Part shown: piece by piece, positions 8,298-16,885 of the stretch | How positions within the stretch are numbered: the stretch's first letter is position 1 | Layout of the letters: each line of letters starts with the position of its first letter | Assembly (NCBI GenBank): GCA_000230935.2 | Contig: AGIQ01000003.1 | Location: forward strand, 62,001 to 126,000 | Direction of reading: 5' to 3' | DNA length: 64,000 bases | Origin: Mycolicibacterium rhodesiae JS60 | GTDB lineage: Bacteria; Actinomycetota; Actinomycetes; Mycobacteriales; Mycobacteriaceae | The notes under the pieces: model-generated | What the model was told of the DNA's origin: nothing | What the model saw: the letters and a program-made list of their open reading frames with translations, nothing else | The model's database searches: none | Position numbers and translations under genes: made by a program

Positions 8298-9911
8298 CTA
8301 TCGACCCTTGACCAGATCAAAGCCCTTGTACCCGGCGGCCACCACCTCGTTGCAGATGTCGAGATAAGTTCCGAAGCCGCCGATGAACAACATGAATCCG
8401 CGCGGTTTCCCAGGCACGTTGGCACCCATGTACCAGGAGTCGGCTTTCGTGAACAGCGTCGCCTCGGCACGCTGTGCGCACTCGGCAACCCAGCTGTCGA
8501 CGGCATCTGCCGTCGGTTCCATCGCGGCACAATCCTGTTCGTCCAGATACCTGATGGCGTCGGCAATCCAGTTCACGTGAGCCTCGGCATGCAGCACCAT
8601 GTTCGCCAGGACAGCAGGCGCGCCCGGACCCGATACCAGGAAGAGGTTTGGGAACCCGTCGGTGCCCAGGCCCAGATACGTGCGGGGTCCGTTGACCCAG
8701 TCGTCGACCAATCGTCGGCCGCCACGACCTACGATGTCGATCTTTGCCAGCGTGCCGGTCATGGCATCGAAGCCCGTGGCCAGCACGAGTGCGTCAATGT
8801 CAAAGTGCGCGCCAGAGGTGTTGATGCCTGCCTCATCGATCGATTCGATCGGCGTCTTGCGGACACTCACGAGCGTGACGTTGGGCCGGTTGAACGTCTG
8901 GAAATAGTTGGTATCGGTACAGATTCGTTTGGTGCCGATCGGATGATCGGTCGGGATCAGTAGGTCAACGAGCTCGGAGTCGCCGACCACCGCGCGGATC
9001 TTCTCTTCGTAGAATTTGCGGGCTTCCTCGTTGGCGTCCAGCGAGACCATCTGGTCGGTGAAGGTTTTCGAGAACAACACACCGCCAAGCTCCCAACGCT
9101 TTTCGAACGCTGCCCTGCGTTCCTCAGGTGTCACGTCCATTGTCAGCTTGGGATGCGCAACGTGCGGTGAGCCACCGCCGCTTCGCCACGACATCCGCCG
9201 CCGCTCAGCATAATTCGCCTTCACGTCCGCGATTTCGTCGGCCGTCAATGGCCGGTTGCCGGCCGGGACACTGTAGTTGGGGGTGCGCTGGAAGACGTAC
9301 AGATGCCGAGCTTGTTCGGCGATGATCGGAATGGATTGGACTCCCGAGGATCCGGTACCGATCACAGCAACGCGCTTGCCGCTGAAGTCGACGCCCTCGT
9401 GCGGCCAGTGCGCAGTGTGATAGATCTCGCCTTGAAAGGTCTCCAGCCCCGGAAAGTTCGGAGTCATCGCCGCCGATAGTGGCCCCGTCGCCATCACCAC
9501 GAACCTGGCCGTGACGCTTTCCCCCGTGTCGGTGCTGACGGTCCAACACAGTGTCTCTTCATCGAGCACCGCCGCGGTGATGCGGGTGCCGAAGGTGATG
9601 TCGCGGCGCAGATCGAGCTTGTCGGCGACCCAGTTGATGTAGGCCAAGATTTCGCCCTGGGTGGCGTATTTCTCGGTCCACGTCCATTCCTGTTGTAGTT
9701 CGTCGGAAAACGAGTAGCAGTAGTCAACGCTTTCAACATCGCAACGCGCGCCTGGGTACCGGTTGTAGTACCAGGTGCCACCGACGTCGGGAGCGGCCTC
9801 GAACACCCGCACCGACAATCCCTGAGCCCGAAACTTATGCAGCGCATACAAGCCGGCGAATCCGGCCCCCACCACAACCACGTCGACCTTGGTCTTCGAT
9901 CCACTGCTCAC
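8298..9911 (-). CDS. Baeyer-Villiger monooxygenase, cassette copy B
   Basis: A 537-residue paralogue of the 332-1951 gene, aligning from end to end. It keeps the FAD motif GAGFAG, the BVMO fingerprint FQGEIYHTAHWP and the NADPH motif GTGSSG followed by VQSIPIIAEQA. It starts at GTG; no ATG lies nearby in frame. Downstream on the same strand are the broken SDR (no gap) and an enoyl-CoA hydratase gene. Upstream it is divergent from a small ferredoxin gene instead of directly from the HsaA-type gene as in copy A. The differences from copy A are scattered substitutions, so the duplication is not recent. The substrate is unknown. Confidence 0.93.
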   Translation of the reverse strand: MSSGSKTKVDVVVVGAGFAGLYALHKFRAQGLSVRVFEAAPDVGGTWYYNRYPGARCDVESVDYCYSFSDELQQEWTWTEKYATQGEILAYINWVADKLDLRRDITFGTRITAAVLDEETLCWTVSTDTGESVTARFVVMATGPLSAAMTPNFPGLETFQGEIYHTAHWPHEGVDFSGKRVAVIGTGSSGVQSIPIIAEQARHLYVFQRTPNYSVPAGNRPLTADEIADVKANYAERRRMSWRSGGGSPHVAHPKLTMDVTPEERRAAFEKRWELGGVLFSKTFTDQMVSLDANEEARKFYEEKIRAVVGDSELVDLLIPTDHPIGTKRICTDTNYFQTFNRPNVTLVSVRKTPIESIDEAGINTSGAHFDIDALVLATGFDAMTGTLAKIDIVGRGGRRLVDDWVNGPRTYLGLGTDGFPNLFLVSGPGAPAVLANMVLHAEAHVNWIADAIRYLDEQDCAAMEPTADAVDSWVAECAQRAEATLFTKADSWYMGANVPGKPRGFMLFIGGFGTYLDICNEVVAAGYKGFDLVKGR

Positions 9912-10012
9912 GGGCCGAACGCTAGGTGCTCCAGGGACGTCTGTACGACCTGCATCCCGGTCACCGGACGGCCGAATGCCACGTCCCGACCAACCGGCCA
10001 GAATGGGCGCTC

Positions 10013-10333
10013 ATGAGCGACCTCGGCAGCAGCACAGCGGCAACACAATTCGAGAGCACAGACGCCGCGACCGCCCACGTCGACCTCTACGGAACGAGTC
10101 ACCATCTGCGCTGGCCGCGACACGCCACGCTCGTCGACACCCTGATCGCCGCGGGACTCGACGTGCCGTACTCCTGCAGAGAAGGCCATTGCGGGTCCTG
10201 CGTGGCCACCGTGGTCGGCGGCGAGGTCGACATGGCGACATGCGACATCCTCGAGCCTGGGGACCTCGCCGACGGTCTGATTCTGAGCTGCCAGGCCAGG
10301 CCGGTCTCCGACAACATCCACATCGAGTTCTGA
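10013..10333 (+). CDS. Stand-alone plant-type [2Fe-2S] ferredoxin
   Basis: A 106-residue protein with one fdx domain. The cluster motif is YSCREGHCGSC (Cys-x4-Cys-x2-Cys) with the fourth Cys in ILSCQA about 30 residues later. The sequence resembles the C-terminal ferredoxin domain of KshB-like reductases but lacks the FAD and NAD domains, so it needs an external reductase. It may pass electrons to an oxygenase such as KshA encoded at 28374. The frame is open from 9926; ATG at 10013 is chosen because the protein then begins shortly before the domain, though no good ribosome site is seen. It lies only in copy B, between the divergent BVMO and monooxygenase genes. Confidence 0.88.
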   Translation: MSDLGSSTAATQFESTDAATAHVDLYGTSHHLRWPRHATLVDTLIAAGLDVPYSCREGHCGSCVATVVGGEVDMATCDILEPGDLADGLILSCQARPVSDNIHIEF

Positions 10334-10432
10334 GCCGGACAGAGCAACACCTTTCCGCTGACCGGGAATTGCCGGCTCCGCCCGGATTGCAGCGGTACAC
10401 GATCAGCGCAGCCAGCGACGATAGGACCAGAC

Positions 10433-11614
10433 ATGACTGAGCGGGTAATCGACCGAGTGCACGAGATCGCCGGGCGGCTGCGCGACCAAGGCCCTGACGC
10501 CGAGAAGATCGGCAAGCTCACGGACGAGACCGTGAAGCTGATGAAGTCCGCAGGCAACATCCGCCTGCTCCAACCGAAGGCCCACGGTGGGCTGCAGGTG
10601 CATCCCCGCGAATTCGCCGAGACTGTTATGGCCACCGCCGCACTCGATCCATCCGCCGGCTGGATCAACGGTGTCGTGGGAGTGCACCCCTACCAACTGG
10701 CCTATGCCGACCCAAGGGTCGCCGCCGAGATCTGGGCCGATGACGTCGACACCTGGGTCGCGTCCCCGTACGCCCCGCAGGGGGTGGCTACTCCGGTCGA
10801 CGGTGGCTACATCTTCAGCGGCAGATGGCAATTCAGCTCGGGCACTGATCACTGCGACTGGATCTTCCTCGGCGCGATGCTGGGCGACGCCGACGGCAAG
10901 CCGCTGATGCCGCCGCAGATGCTGCACATGATCCTGCCGCGCAAAGACTACGAGATCGTCGACGACTCGTGGAACGTCGTGGGGCTGAGGGGCACCGGCT
11001 CCAAGGACGTGATCGTCAAGGATGCGTTCGTCCCGTCCTACCGCACGATGGACGCGACGAAGGTGATGGACGGCACCGCGCAGCGTGAGGCGGGCATGAC
11101 GGACACGCTCTACCTCATGCCATGGTCGACGATGTTCCCGCTGGGCATCAGTGCGGCGACCATCGGTATTGCCGAAGGCGCACTAGCGGCCGCGCTCGAT
11201 TACCAGCGCGAGCGCGTGAATACCAGCGGGGTGGCGATCAAGGACGATCCCTACGTCATGTACGCCATCGGCGAGGCCGCCGCCGACATCAACGCAGCCC
11301 GCCAGGAGCTGCTCGCCAACGCCGATCGCATCTTCGATCTGGTCGACGCCGGCAAAGACGTGACCTTCGATGATCGGGCCGCCGGCCGGCGCACCCAGGT
11401 GCGGGCGGTATGGCGCGCGGTGTCGGCGGTCGACGAGATCTTCGCGAGATGCGGTGGAAACGCCGCACGGATGGACCGGCCGCTGCAACGGTATTGGCGT
11501 GATGTGCACGTCGGGCAGGCACACGCCATTCACGTGCCGGGAACCGTCTATCACGCCTCCGCACTGAGCTCGCTGGGTGCGGATCCGCAGGGACCGCTTC
11601 GGGCGATGATCTGA
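10433..11614 (+). CDS. HsaA-type flavin-dependent monooxygenase, copy B
   Basis: A 393-residue paralogue of the protein at 2072, of identical length and very similar along its whole length (I judge 85-90% by eye over the first 130 residues). The same landmarks are present: EKIGKLTDETVK, HGGLQVHPREFAE, YIFSGRWQFSSGTDHCDW and the C-terminal HVPGTVYHASALSS. It should use reduced flavin and O2 to hydroxylate a phenolic intermediate. ATG at 10433 follows an AGGA-containing stretch. The dioxygenase gene follows after 13 bp, the same spacing as in copy A. No inactivating change was seen. Confidence 0.9.
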   Translation: MTERVIDRVHEIAGRLRDQGPDAEKIGKLTDETVKLMKSAGNIRLLQPKAHGGLQVHPREFAETVMATAALDPSAGWINGVVGVHPYQLAYADPRVAAEIWADDVDTWVASPYAPQGVATPVDGGYIFSGRWQFSSGTDHCDWIFLGAMLGDADGKPLMPPQMLHMILPRKDYEIVDDSWNVVGLRGTGSKDVIVKDAFVPSYRTMDATKVMDGTAQREAGMTDTLYLMPWSTMFPLGISAATIGIAEGALAAALDYQRERVNTSGVAIKDDPYVMYAIGEAAADINAARQELLANADRIFDLVDAGKDVTFDDRAAGRRTQVRAVWRAVSAVDEIFARCGGNAARMDRPLQRYWRDVHVGQAHAIHVPGTVYHASALSSLGADPQGPLRAMI

Positions 11615-11627
11615 CGGGAGCGATCAC

Positions 11628-12536
11628 GTGAGTCTGATCAAGGGTCTGGGTTACGTCACGGTCGCGGCCTCCGACATCGATCGGTGGCGCCACTTCGCCT
11701 TCAGTGTCCTGGGTTTCGCGCACGGCACCGGGCCTGACGAATCGGCGCTGTACTTGCGGATGGATGAGCGGGCAGCACGCATCATCATCGTTCCCGGCGG
11801 AGTCGACAGGATCGTGACCGTCGGCTGGGAGGTGCGCGACCACGCCGATCTGGAGCGGGTCGAGGCATCGCTGGACGCCGCCGGGGTGCCGTTCAAGCAG
11901 TTGTCGCTCGAGGACGCAGACGTCAGGCGAGTCGAGGAGGTCATTGCCTTCGAGGATCCGGCGGGTGGCTCGGTGGAGGTCTTCCACGGTGCGGTACTCG
12001 ACCACTCCCCCGTCGTTACGCCGTTCGGTGCCAGGTTCGTCACCGGCTCGCAGGGGCTTGGCCACGTCGTGGTTCCGGCACTCGACGTCGACGAGCTCTT
12101 CGCGTTCTACACCGAGGTGCTCGAATTCAGCCCCCGAGGCGCGTTCCGCGTTCCGGCCCCGCCCGAGTTAGGACCGCTGCGAGTCCGATTCATGGGCGTC
12201 AACCAGCGCCACCACAGCTTGGCGATCTGCCCGGCACAGAATCTGCGGGATCCCGGCCTGATCCATTTGATGGTCGAGGTCGACTCGCTCGACGCGGTGG
12301 GCCAGGCCCTGGATCGAGTCAACGCGGCAGGATTCCAGCTGTCTTCGACCCTGGGACGTCACACCAATGACAAGATGGTGTCGTTCTATGTGCGCGCGCC
12401 CGGCGACTGGGACATCGAGTTCGGCACCGAGGGCATGCGTGTCGACGAAACGTGCTACACCGCTGAGGAGATCACCGCGGACAGCTACTGGGGGCATCAA
12501 TGGGTGTCCGATCTTCCGGCGGCCATGCGTCCATGA
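11628..12536 (+). CDS. Extradiol ring-cleavage dioxygenase (HsaC/BphC type), copy B
   Basis: A 302-residue paralogue of the copy A dioxygenase at 3267, with the same length and no gaps. The Fe(II) ligands are conserved: His in GLGHVVVP, His in LIHLMVEV and Glu in DWDIEFG. The catalytic His region is QRHHSLAI. GTG start, as in copy A. Its stop overlaps the ATG of the following flavoprotein gene by 4 bp (ATGA), whereas copy A has a 1-bp gap there. Differences cluster around residues 150-210, near the substrate pocket of the C-terminal domain, so the two copies may prefer different catechols (inference). Confidence 0.92.
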   Translation: MSLIKGLGYVTVAASDIDRWRHFAFSVLGFAHGTGPDESALYLRMDERAARIIIVPGGVDRIVTVGWEVRDHADLERVEASLDAAGVPFKQLSLEDADVRRVEEVIAFEDPAGGSVEVFHGAVLDHSPVVTPFGARFVTGSQGLGHVVVPALDVDELFAFYTEVLEFSPRGAFRVPAPPELGPLRVRFMGVNQRHHSLAICPAQNLRDPGLIHLMVEVDSLDAVGQALDRVNAAGFQLSSTLGRHTNDKMVSFYVRAPGDWDIEFGTEGMRVDETCYTAEEITADSYWGHQWVSDLPAAMRP

Positions 12537-14001
12537 TCGCCGAGGATGACGTCACCCCGATCCCCGCCTCGTCGATCAAGCACTGGGATCACGAGGCCGA
12601 CGTGGTCATCGTCGGCTACGGAATCGCGGGTGCGGCAGCTGCGGTGGAAGCAGCGCGCTCCGGCGCCGACGTCCTGGTACTCGAACGCACCGGATCCTGG
12701 GGCGGCGCCGCGGCAATGGCGGGTGGATTCATCTACCTCGGCGGCGGGACACCGATCCAGAAGGCCTGCGGTTTCGATGATTCCGTCGAGAACATGGCGG
12801 CATTTCTCAACGTGGCGATGGGGCCGGGAGCCGATGAAGCCCGCATTGCGGACTATTGCCGGGGCAGCCTCGACCACTTCGGCTGGCTCACCGATTGCGG
12901 TGTTCCGTTCAAACCGGAGTTCTGGGGCGAGCCCGGATGGGAGCCACCGGGCGATCAGGGACTGATGTTCACCGGCGGTGAGAACGCTTACCCGTTCAAC
13001 ACGATCGCCGAACCCGCTCCGCGCGGACACATTCCGCAGATGACCGGGAAAGTCGCCGGCGAGAAGAGCGGCGGATTCATGTTGATGAAGCCACTGGTCG
13101 AACCGCGACAGCACTCGGCGCGCGAGCCGTTTACGACGTGCGGGCACAGACGCTGATCGTCGAATCCGACGGCCGGGTGGCCGGAGTGCTGGCCCGGCAG
13201 TACGGCGAGACGGTGCGGGTGCGCGCCAGACGCGGCGTCATGCTGGCGGCGGGCAGCTTCGCCTACAACGAGTCGATGGTCAAACAATTCGCACCGGCCA
13301 TCGCCGGACGCCCCGCGGCGTCGATCGAACAACACGACGGCCGCGCGATCCGCATGGCACAGGCGCTCGGCGCCGACCTCGCACACATGGACGCCACCGA
13401 GGTGGCCTTCCTGATCGATCCGCAACAGACCGTGCGGGGCGTGCTCGTCAATGGCCTCGGCCAGCGATACGTCCCCGAGGACATGTACTCGGGCCGTATC
13501 GGCCAACTGACGCTGTACCGGCAAGAGGACACCGCGTACCTGATCATCGACGGCGACGCCCAGGAAGACGCGATGGCGGCGACGTCAGCCACCCCGTTTC
13601 TCAAGAGGCCCGCGACGTGGGTATGCGAAACGATCGCCGAGCTGGAGGCCGAGATCGGACTGCCGGTCGGCTCCCTGCAGGCGACGATCGGCGCCTACAA
13701 CGCGGCAGCCTCACGCGGCGAAGATCCCCTGCTGCACAAGAAACCCGAGTGGATCAAGCCGGTCGGCACCCCGGTCGGCGCCATCGATCTTCGGGCCAGC
13801 TGCGGGGGCTTCACCCTCGGGGGGCTGATGACCTCGTTGGACGGCGAGGTCTTGCACGTCAGCGGCCGCCCGATCCCCGGGCTTTTCGCGGCGGGACGCT
13901 GTACGGCCGGCCTCGCTGCGTGGGGTTATGCCAGCGGCGTGTCGCTGGGTGACGGCAGCTTCTATGGCCGACGCGCCGGTCGGGCCGCCGCCAGGGCCTA
14001 A
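12533..14001 (+). pseudogene. KstD/fumarate-reductase-type flavoprotein, copy B, frameshifted
   Basis: A paralogue of the 4177 gene, split by a single-base frameshift. The first frame (from ATG 12533, overlapping the dioxygenase stop by 4 bp) carries GYGIAG and matches copy A down to FMLMKPLVE, then diverges to an out-of-frame stop near 13156. The second frame resumes the homology at once (ALGARAVYDVRAQ) and runs to GRRAGRAAARA. Comparison with copy A, which reads GAG ACC here, shows that one A is missing around 13101-13103 (GAACC instead of GAAACC). Everything else is preserved, so the lesion is recent or is an assembly error in a short A run. The product as written would lose about 60% of the enzyme. 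Confidence 0.88.
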
Positions 14002-14086
14002 CCGCGGCAAGGACTTCCCCCGCTCCGCCATTACCCGATCCGTGTGGCGCTTCGTGTGACAGCGCCCACACCCATGTGCTACAACT

Positions 14087-14105
14087 ATATGACTAATAGT
14101 CATAT
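14087..14105. promoter_or_regulatory. Perfect palindrome upstream of the IclR gene (likely operator)
   Basis: ATATGACTAATAGTCATAT is a perfect inverted repeat of two 9-bp arms around one base. It is AT-rich in a very GC-rich neighbourhood and ends 35 bp before the IclR start codon. Position and symmetry suggest autoregulation by the adjacent IclR protein. It also lies 85 bp after the copy B flavoprotein stop. Confidence 0.65.
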
Positions 14106-14140
14106 GCCTGGTTGGCATGCGCTGTAGCTAGGAGGCCCTC

Positions 14141-14986
14141 ATGACAATGGCTGTCGAGAAGACCAGCGAGACGCCGAGCGCCGTCATCGACCGGATTTCG
14201 CTGGTCCTGGATGCCTTTGAGGGACCCGGGCGGCTGACCTTGGCGCAGATCGTGCGCCGCACCGGACTCCCCCGTTCGTCGGCACATCGCATGCTCGAAC
14301 GCCTCGTGGCGTTGCGATGGCTGCGCCGCGACGGCCGCGACTACGAGTTGGGGATGCGCCTGGTTGAACTGGGATCGCTGGCGCTGCACCAGGACCGCAT
14401 TCACCGAGCTGCCATTCCCTTGCTGCGGGATCTGCACCGGGCCACCGGGATGGTGGTCCACCTGGCGATTCTGGACGGCTCCGATGTGGTGTACCTCGAG
14501 AAGATCGGCGATCAGATGATGGCGATCCCCACCCGCATCGGCGGGCGCCAGCCGGCCCACTGCACCGCCGTCGGCAAAGCGATCCTGGCCGACAACGACG
14601 CAGTGGGCGTGAACCTGTCCAATCGCAAGACCCGTTTCTCGATCGCCACCGCACCGCAGCTGGCTGCGGAACTGGCCAAAGTCCGCGCACACGGAATCGC
14701 CTTCGAACGTGAGGAATCACTTCCCGGGATCGGCTGCGTTGCGGCCCCGATCGGCCCGGCCGGCCACGCTGTGGCCGCGGTCTCGGTGTGCGGCCCGATG
14801 AGCCAGATGGCGTTCGACAGCCGACTGGTCGCCCCGGTGCGGATGACCGCGATGGGAATCTGGCGCAGCGCTCACGACAGCCCCGATCGCGTGGCTCCCA
14901 CGTTGCAACCGCTGCGGCCCCTGCGGGGCGGCCCCGGCCCGCGACCGACAGCGCTTCGGGATTCGGCGACCCTGCAGCCGGCGTGA
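14141..14986 (+). CDS. IclR-family transcriptional regulator
   Basis: A 281-residue DNA-binding regulator. The N-terminal winged helix spans about residues 15-75 (LTLAQIVRRTGLPRSSAHRML then LRWLRRDG, YELGMRL). The C-terminal IclR effector domain includes YLEKIGDQ, GGRQPAHCTAVGKAIL and a later GIGCVAAPI. The start at 14141 has a strong ribosome site (TAGGAGG, 14129-14135). The C-terminal 35 residues are Pro/Arg-rich and look like an extension beyond the domain. The stop overlaps the next gene's GTG by 4 bp, so it is co-translated with the esterase. IclR proteins usually bind an aromatic or keto-acid effector; here it probably senses a pathway intermediate. Confidence 0.93.
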   Translation: MTMAVEKTSETPSAVIDRISLVLDAFEGPGRLTLAQIVRRTGLPRSSAHRMLERLVALRWLRRDGRDYELGMRLVELGSLALHQDRIHRAAIPLLRDLHRATGMVVHLAILDGSDVVYLEKIGDQMMAIPTRIGGRQPAHCTAVGKAILADNDAVGVNLSNRKTRFSIATAPQLAAELAKVRAHGIAFEREESLPGIGCVAAPIGPAGHAVAAVSVCGPMSQMAFDSRLVAPVRMTAMGIWRSAHDSPDRVAPTLQPLRPLRGGPGPRPTALRDSATLQPA

Positions 14987-15909
14987 GTCTCGATCCCCAG
15001 ATCGCCGGGATGATCGAGACGCTCGACTCAGGTTTCCCGCCGGTCCACACCATGACCGGAGCGCAAGCCCGCGCCGCGATCCGCGCCCGCTTCGTCCCCA
15101 ACCCCGATCCCGAGCCGGTGGCCCACGTCGAGGACCACCGGGTCAGCGTCGACGGCGGCAGTATCGGTGTCCGCGTGTATCGACCCGCGACGACTGAGCC
15201 CCCACCTGTGCTCGTCTACGCACACGGTGGCGGATTCGTATTCTGCGACCTGGACAGCCACGACGGATTGTGTCGCAGCCTCGCCAATCTCATTCCCGCC
15301 GTGGTGGTCTCGGTCGACTACCGGCTGGCGCCCGAACATCGGTGGCCCACGGCGGCAGAGGACGTCTTCGCCGCCACCCGGTGGGCGGCGACCCACGCAG
15401 CGGAGATCGGTGGTGACCCCACCCGGATCGCGGTCGGCGGTGACAGCGCGGGCGGCAACCTCGCCGCGGTCACGGCATTGATGGCTCGCGACCGTGACGC
15501 CGCGACCATCACCGCCCAACTGCTCCTGTATCCGGTGATCGCCGCGGACTTCGATACCGCCTCCTACCGATTGTTCGGCCGAGGTTTCTACAACCCGCGT
15601 CCGGCTCTGCAGTGGTACTGGGATCAGTACGTCCCCGCCCCGGAAGATCGTCACCATCCCTACGCCTCACCGTTGTACGGCGATCTGAGCGGGCTACCGC
15701 CGGCGATCGTCGTACTCGCCGGCCATGACCCGCTCTGCGACGAGGGCATTGCATACGCCCGTGCACTCCGCGACGCCGGCGTGCCGACGACCCGGTGCGA
15801 CTTCGACGGCGGCATCCACGGATTCATGACGATGCCGATACTCGACATCGCCCACCGCGCACGCCGGGAGGCCAGCCGTTCACTGGGTCACGTGCTCAAC
15901 CATGCCTGA
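14983..15909 (+). CDS. Alpha/beta hydrolase, hormone-sensitive-lipase family esterase
   Basis: A 308-residue esterase. The oxyanion motif HGGGF, the nucleophile elbow GDSAGG, the acid in AGHDPLCDEG and the His in GGIHGFM make a complete catalytic set. Members hydrolyse short or medium acyl esters. Such an enzyme could open the ester made by a Baeyer-Villiger monooxygenase (inference). The frame is open for about 200 bp upstream within the IclR gene, but the GTG at 14983, which overlaps the IclR stop as GTGA, gives the family's usual length. It overlaps the following gene by 8 bp. Confidence 0.9.
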   Translation: MSLDPQIAGMIETLDSGFPPVHTMTGAQARAAIRARFVPNPDPEPVAHVEDHRVSVDGGSIGVRVYRPATTEPPPVLVYAHGGGFVFCDLDSHDGLCRSLANLIPAVVVSVDYRLAPEHRWPTAAEDVFAATRWAATHAAEIGGDPTRIAVGGDSAGGNLAAVTALMARDRDAATITAQLLLYPVIAADFDTASYRLFGRGFYNPRPALQWYWDQYVPAPEDRHHPYASPLYGDLSGLPPAIVVLAGHDPLCDEGIAYARALRDAGVPTTRCDFDGGIHGFMTMPILDIAHRARREASRSLGHVLNHA

Positions 15910-16885
15910 GGTATTCGTCGTCGACCGGGTCGTGACTGCCCCCGGTTGTGCGCAAATCTTCATCGACGCCTATCTGTCCGGCTACGTTCCCGGGGCCCGT
16001 GAGCGTGGTATGGAATTGCGCGACATGCTGGTGAGCCCACCGATATTGGTCGACGACCGTCCCAATGTCGTGACGATCACGTGGTCGTTGCCGAACCCGC
16101 AGGCTTGGTGGCAGATAACGTGGCAGAGTCGGCCCGATCCGACGGTGGCTCGCTGGTGGGAGGGAATCGCCGACCTCGTCGTCGAACGCAACCGCAGCGT
16201 CGCGTCACGCGCCGGTGACGCCGAAGGCGCCGAGGCGACGACCGCGCTGCCTGATTCGACCGCCGGCACCGCTTCGGTGGGAGTCACGCGATTGGTCGAT
16301 GTCGTCGAGTCCCAACGGCATCGCGTGCTGGGCGCTCTGCAGGATGCCGCACAAGCCACCGCACCACTGCGGGCTCTCGTTCAGCCCACGTTGCCGGGAT
16401 CACGCAACGGTGGCGACATTCTCGTGCATTTGCGATTCGCAGACGAGATAGCGTGGAATGAAAGCGAATTCGACAGTGCACTGGATGACTCGGCGATCAC
16501 GAACGTCAACGGCGTGAACTACCGGGGAACTCCGCTGCGCCGCGGAATCGGCACCGTGTACCGAACGTTGCTGCTGCGCGTCGCACCCGAGACATCCACC
16601 GAAGACGTTGCCTCATTCGAAAAAGATCTGGCGATGATGCCCCGCCATGTGCCGACGATCCAGGCCTGGCAGCTGAGCCGAGTCGACCAAGCGATCGGTG
16701 CGGCTCGCTGGACGCATGTATTCGAGCAGGAGTTCACCGACGTCGACGGCCTGATGGGCCCCTACCTGATGCACCCCGTGCACTGGGCTGTGGTGGATCG
16801 GTGGTTCGATCCCGAAACGACCGACACGATCGTCAGAGATCGTGTGTGCCACAGCTTTTGCGAGATGGAAGCGTCGGTCCTCTAG
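15902..16885 (+). CDS. Two-domain Dabb/ABM-like barrel protein of unknown function
   Basis: A 327-residue protein. The C-terminal half (about 205-325) looks like a Dabb (stress-responsive alpha/beta barrel) domain: a hydrophobic strand YRTLLLRV, a helix with MMPRHVPTIQAW, the strand WTHVFEQEFTDVDG and the closing HPVHWAVVDRWFDPE. The N-terminal third (EVFVVDRVVTAPGCAQIFIDAY ... VVTITWSLPNP) may be a second small barrel. Such folds include enzymes and dimeric binding proteins, so no reaction is assigned. It starts 8 bp inside the esterase gene, forming an IclR-esterase-Dabb unit, and ends 4 bp into a convergent SDR gene. Confidence 0.7.
   Translation: MPEVFVVDRVVTAPGCAQIFIDAYLSGYVPGARERGMELRDMLVSPPILVDDRPNVVTITWSLPNPQAWWQITWQSRPDPTVARWWEGIADLVVERNRSVASRAGDAEGAEATTALPDSTAGTASVGVTRLVDVVESQRHRVLGALQDAAQATAPLRALVQPTLPGSRNGGDILVHLRFADEIAWNESEFDSALDDSAITNVNGVNYRGTPLRRGIGTVYRTLLLRVAPETSTEDVASFEKDLAMMPRHVPTIQAWQLSRVDQAIGAARWTHVFEQEFTDVDGLMGPYLMHPVHWAVVDRWFDPETTDTIVRDRVCHSFCEMEASVL

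Noticed and set aside
13080..13160. Programmed frameshifting in the copy B flavoprotein gene
   Set aside because: No slippery heptamer, no internal ribosome-like sequence or stable downstream structure was seen, and copy A needs no shift.
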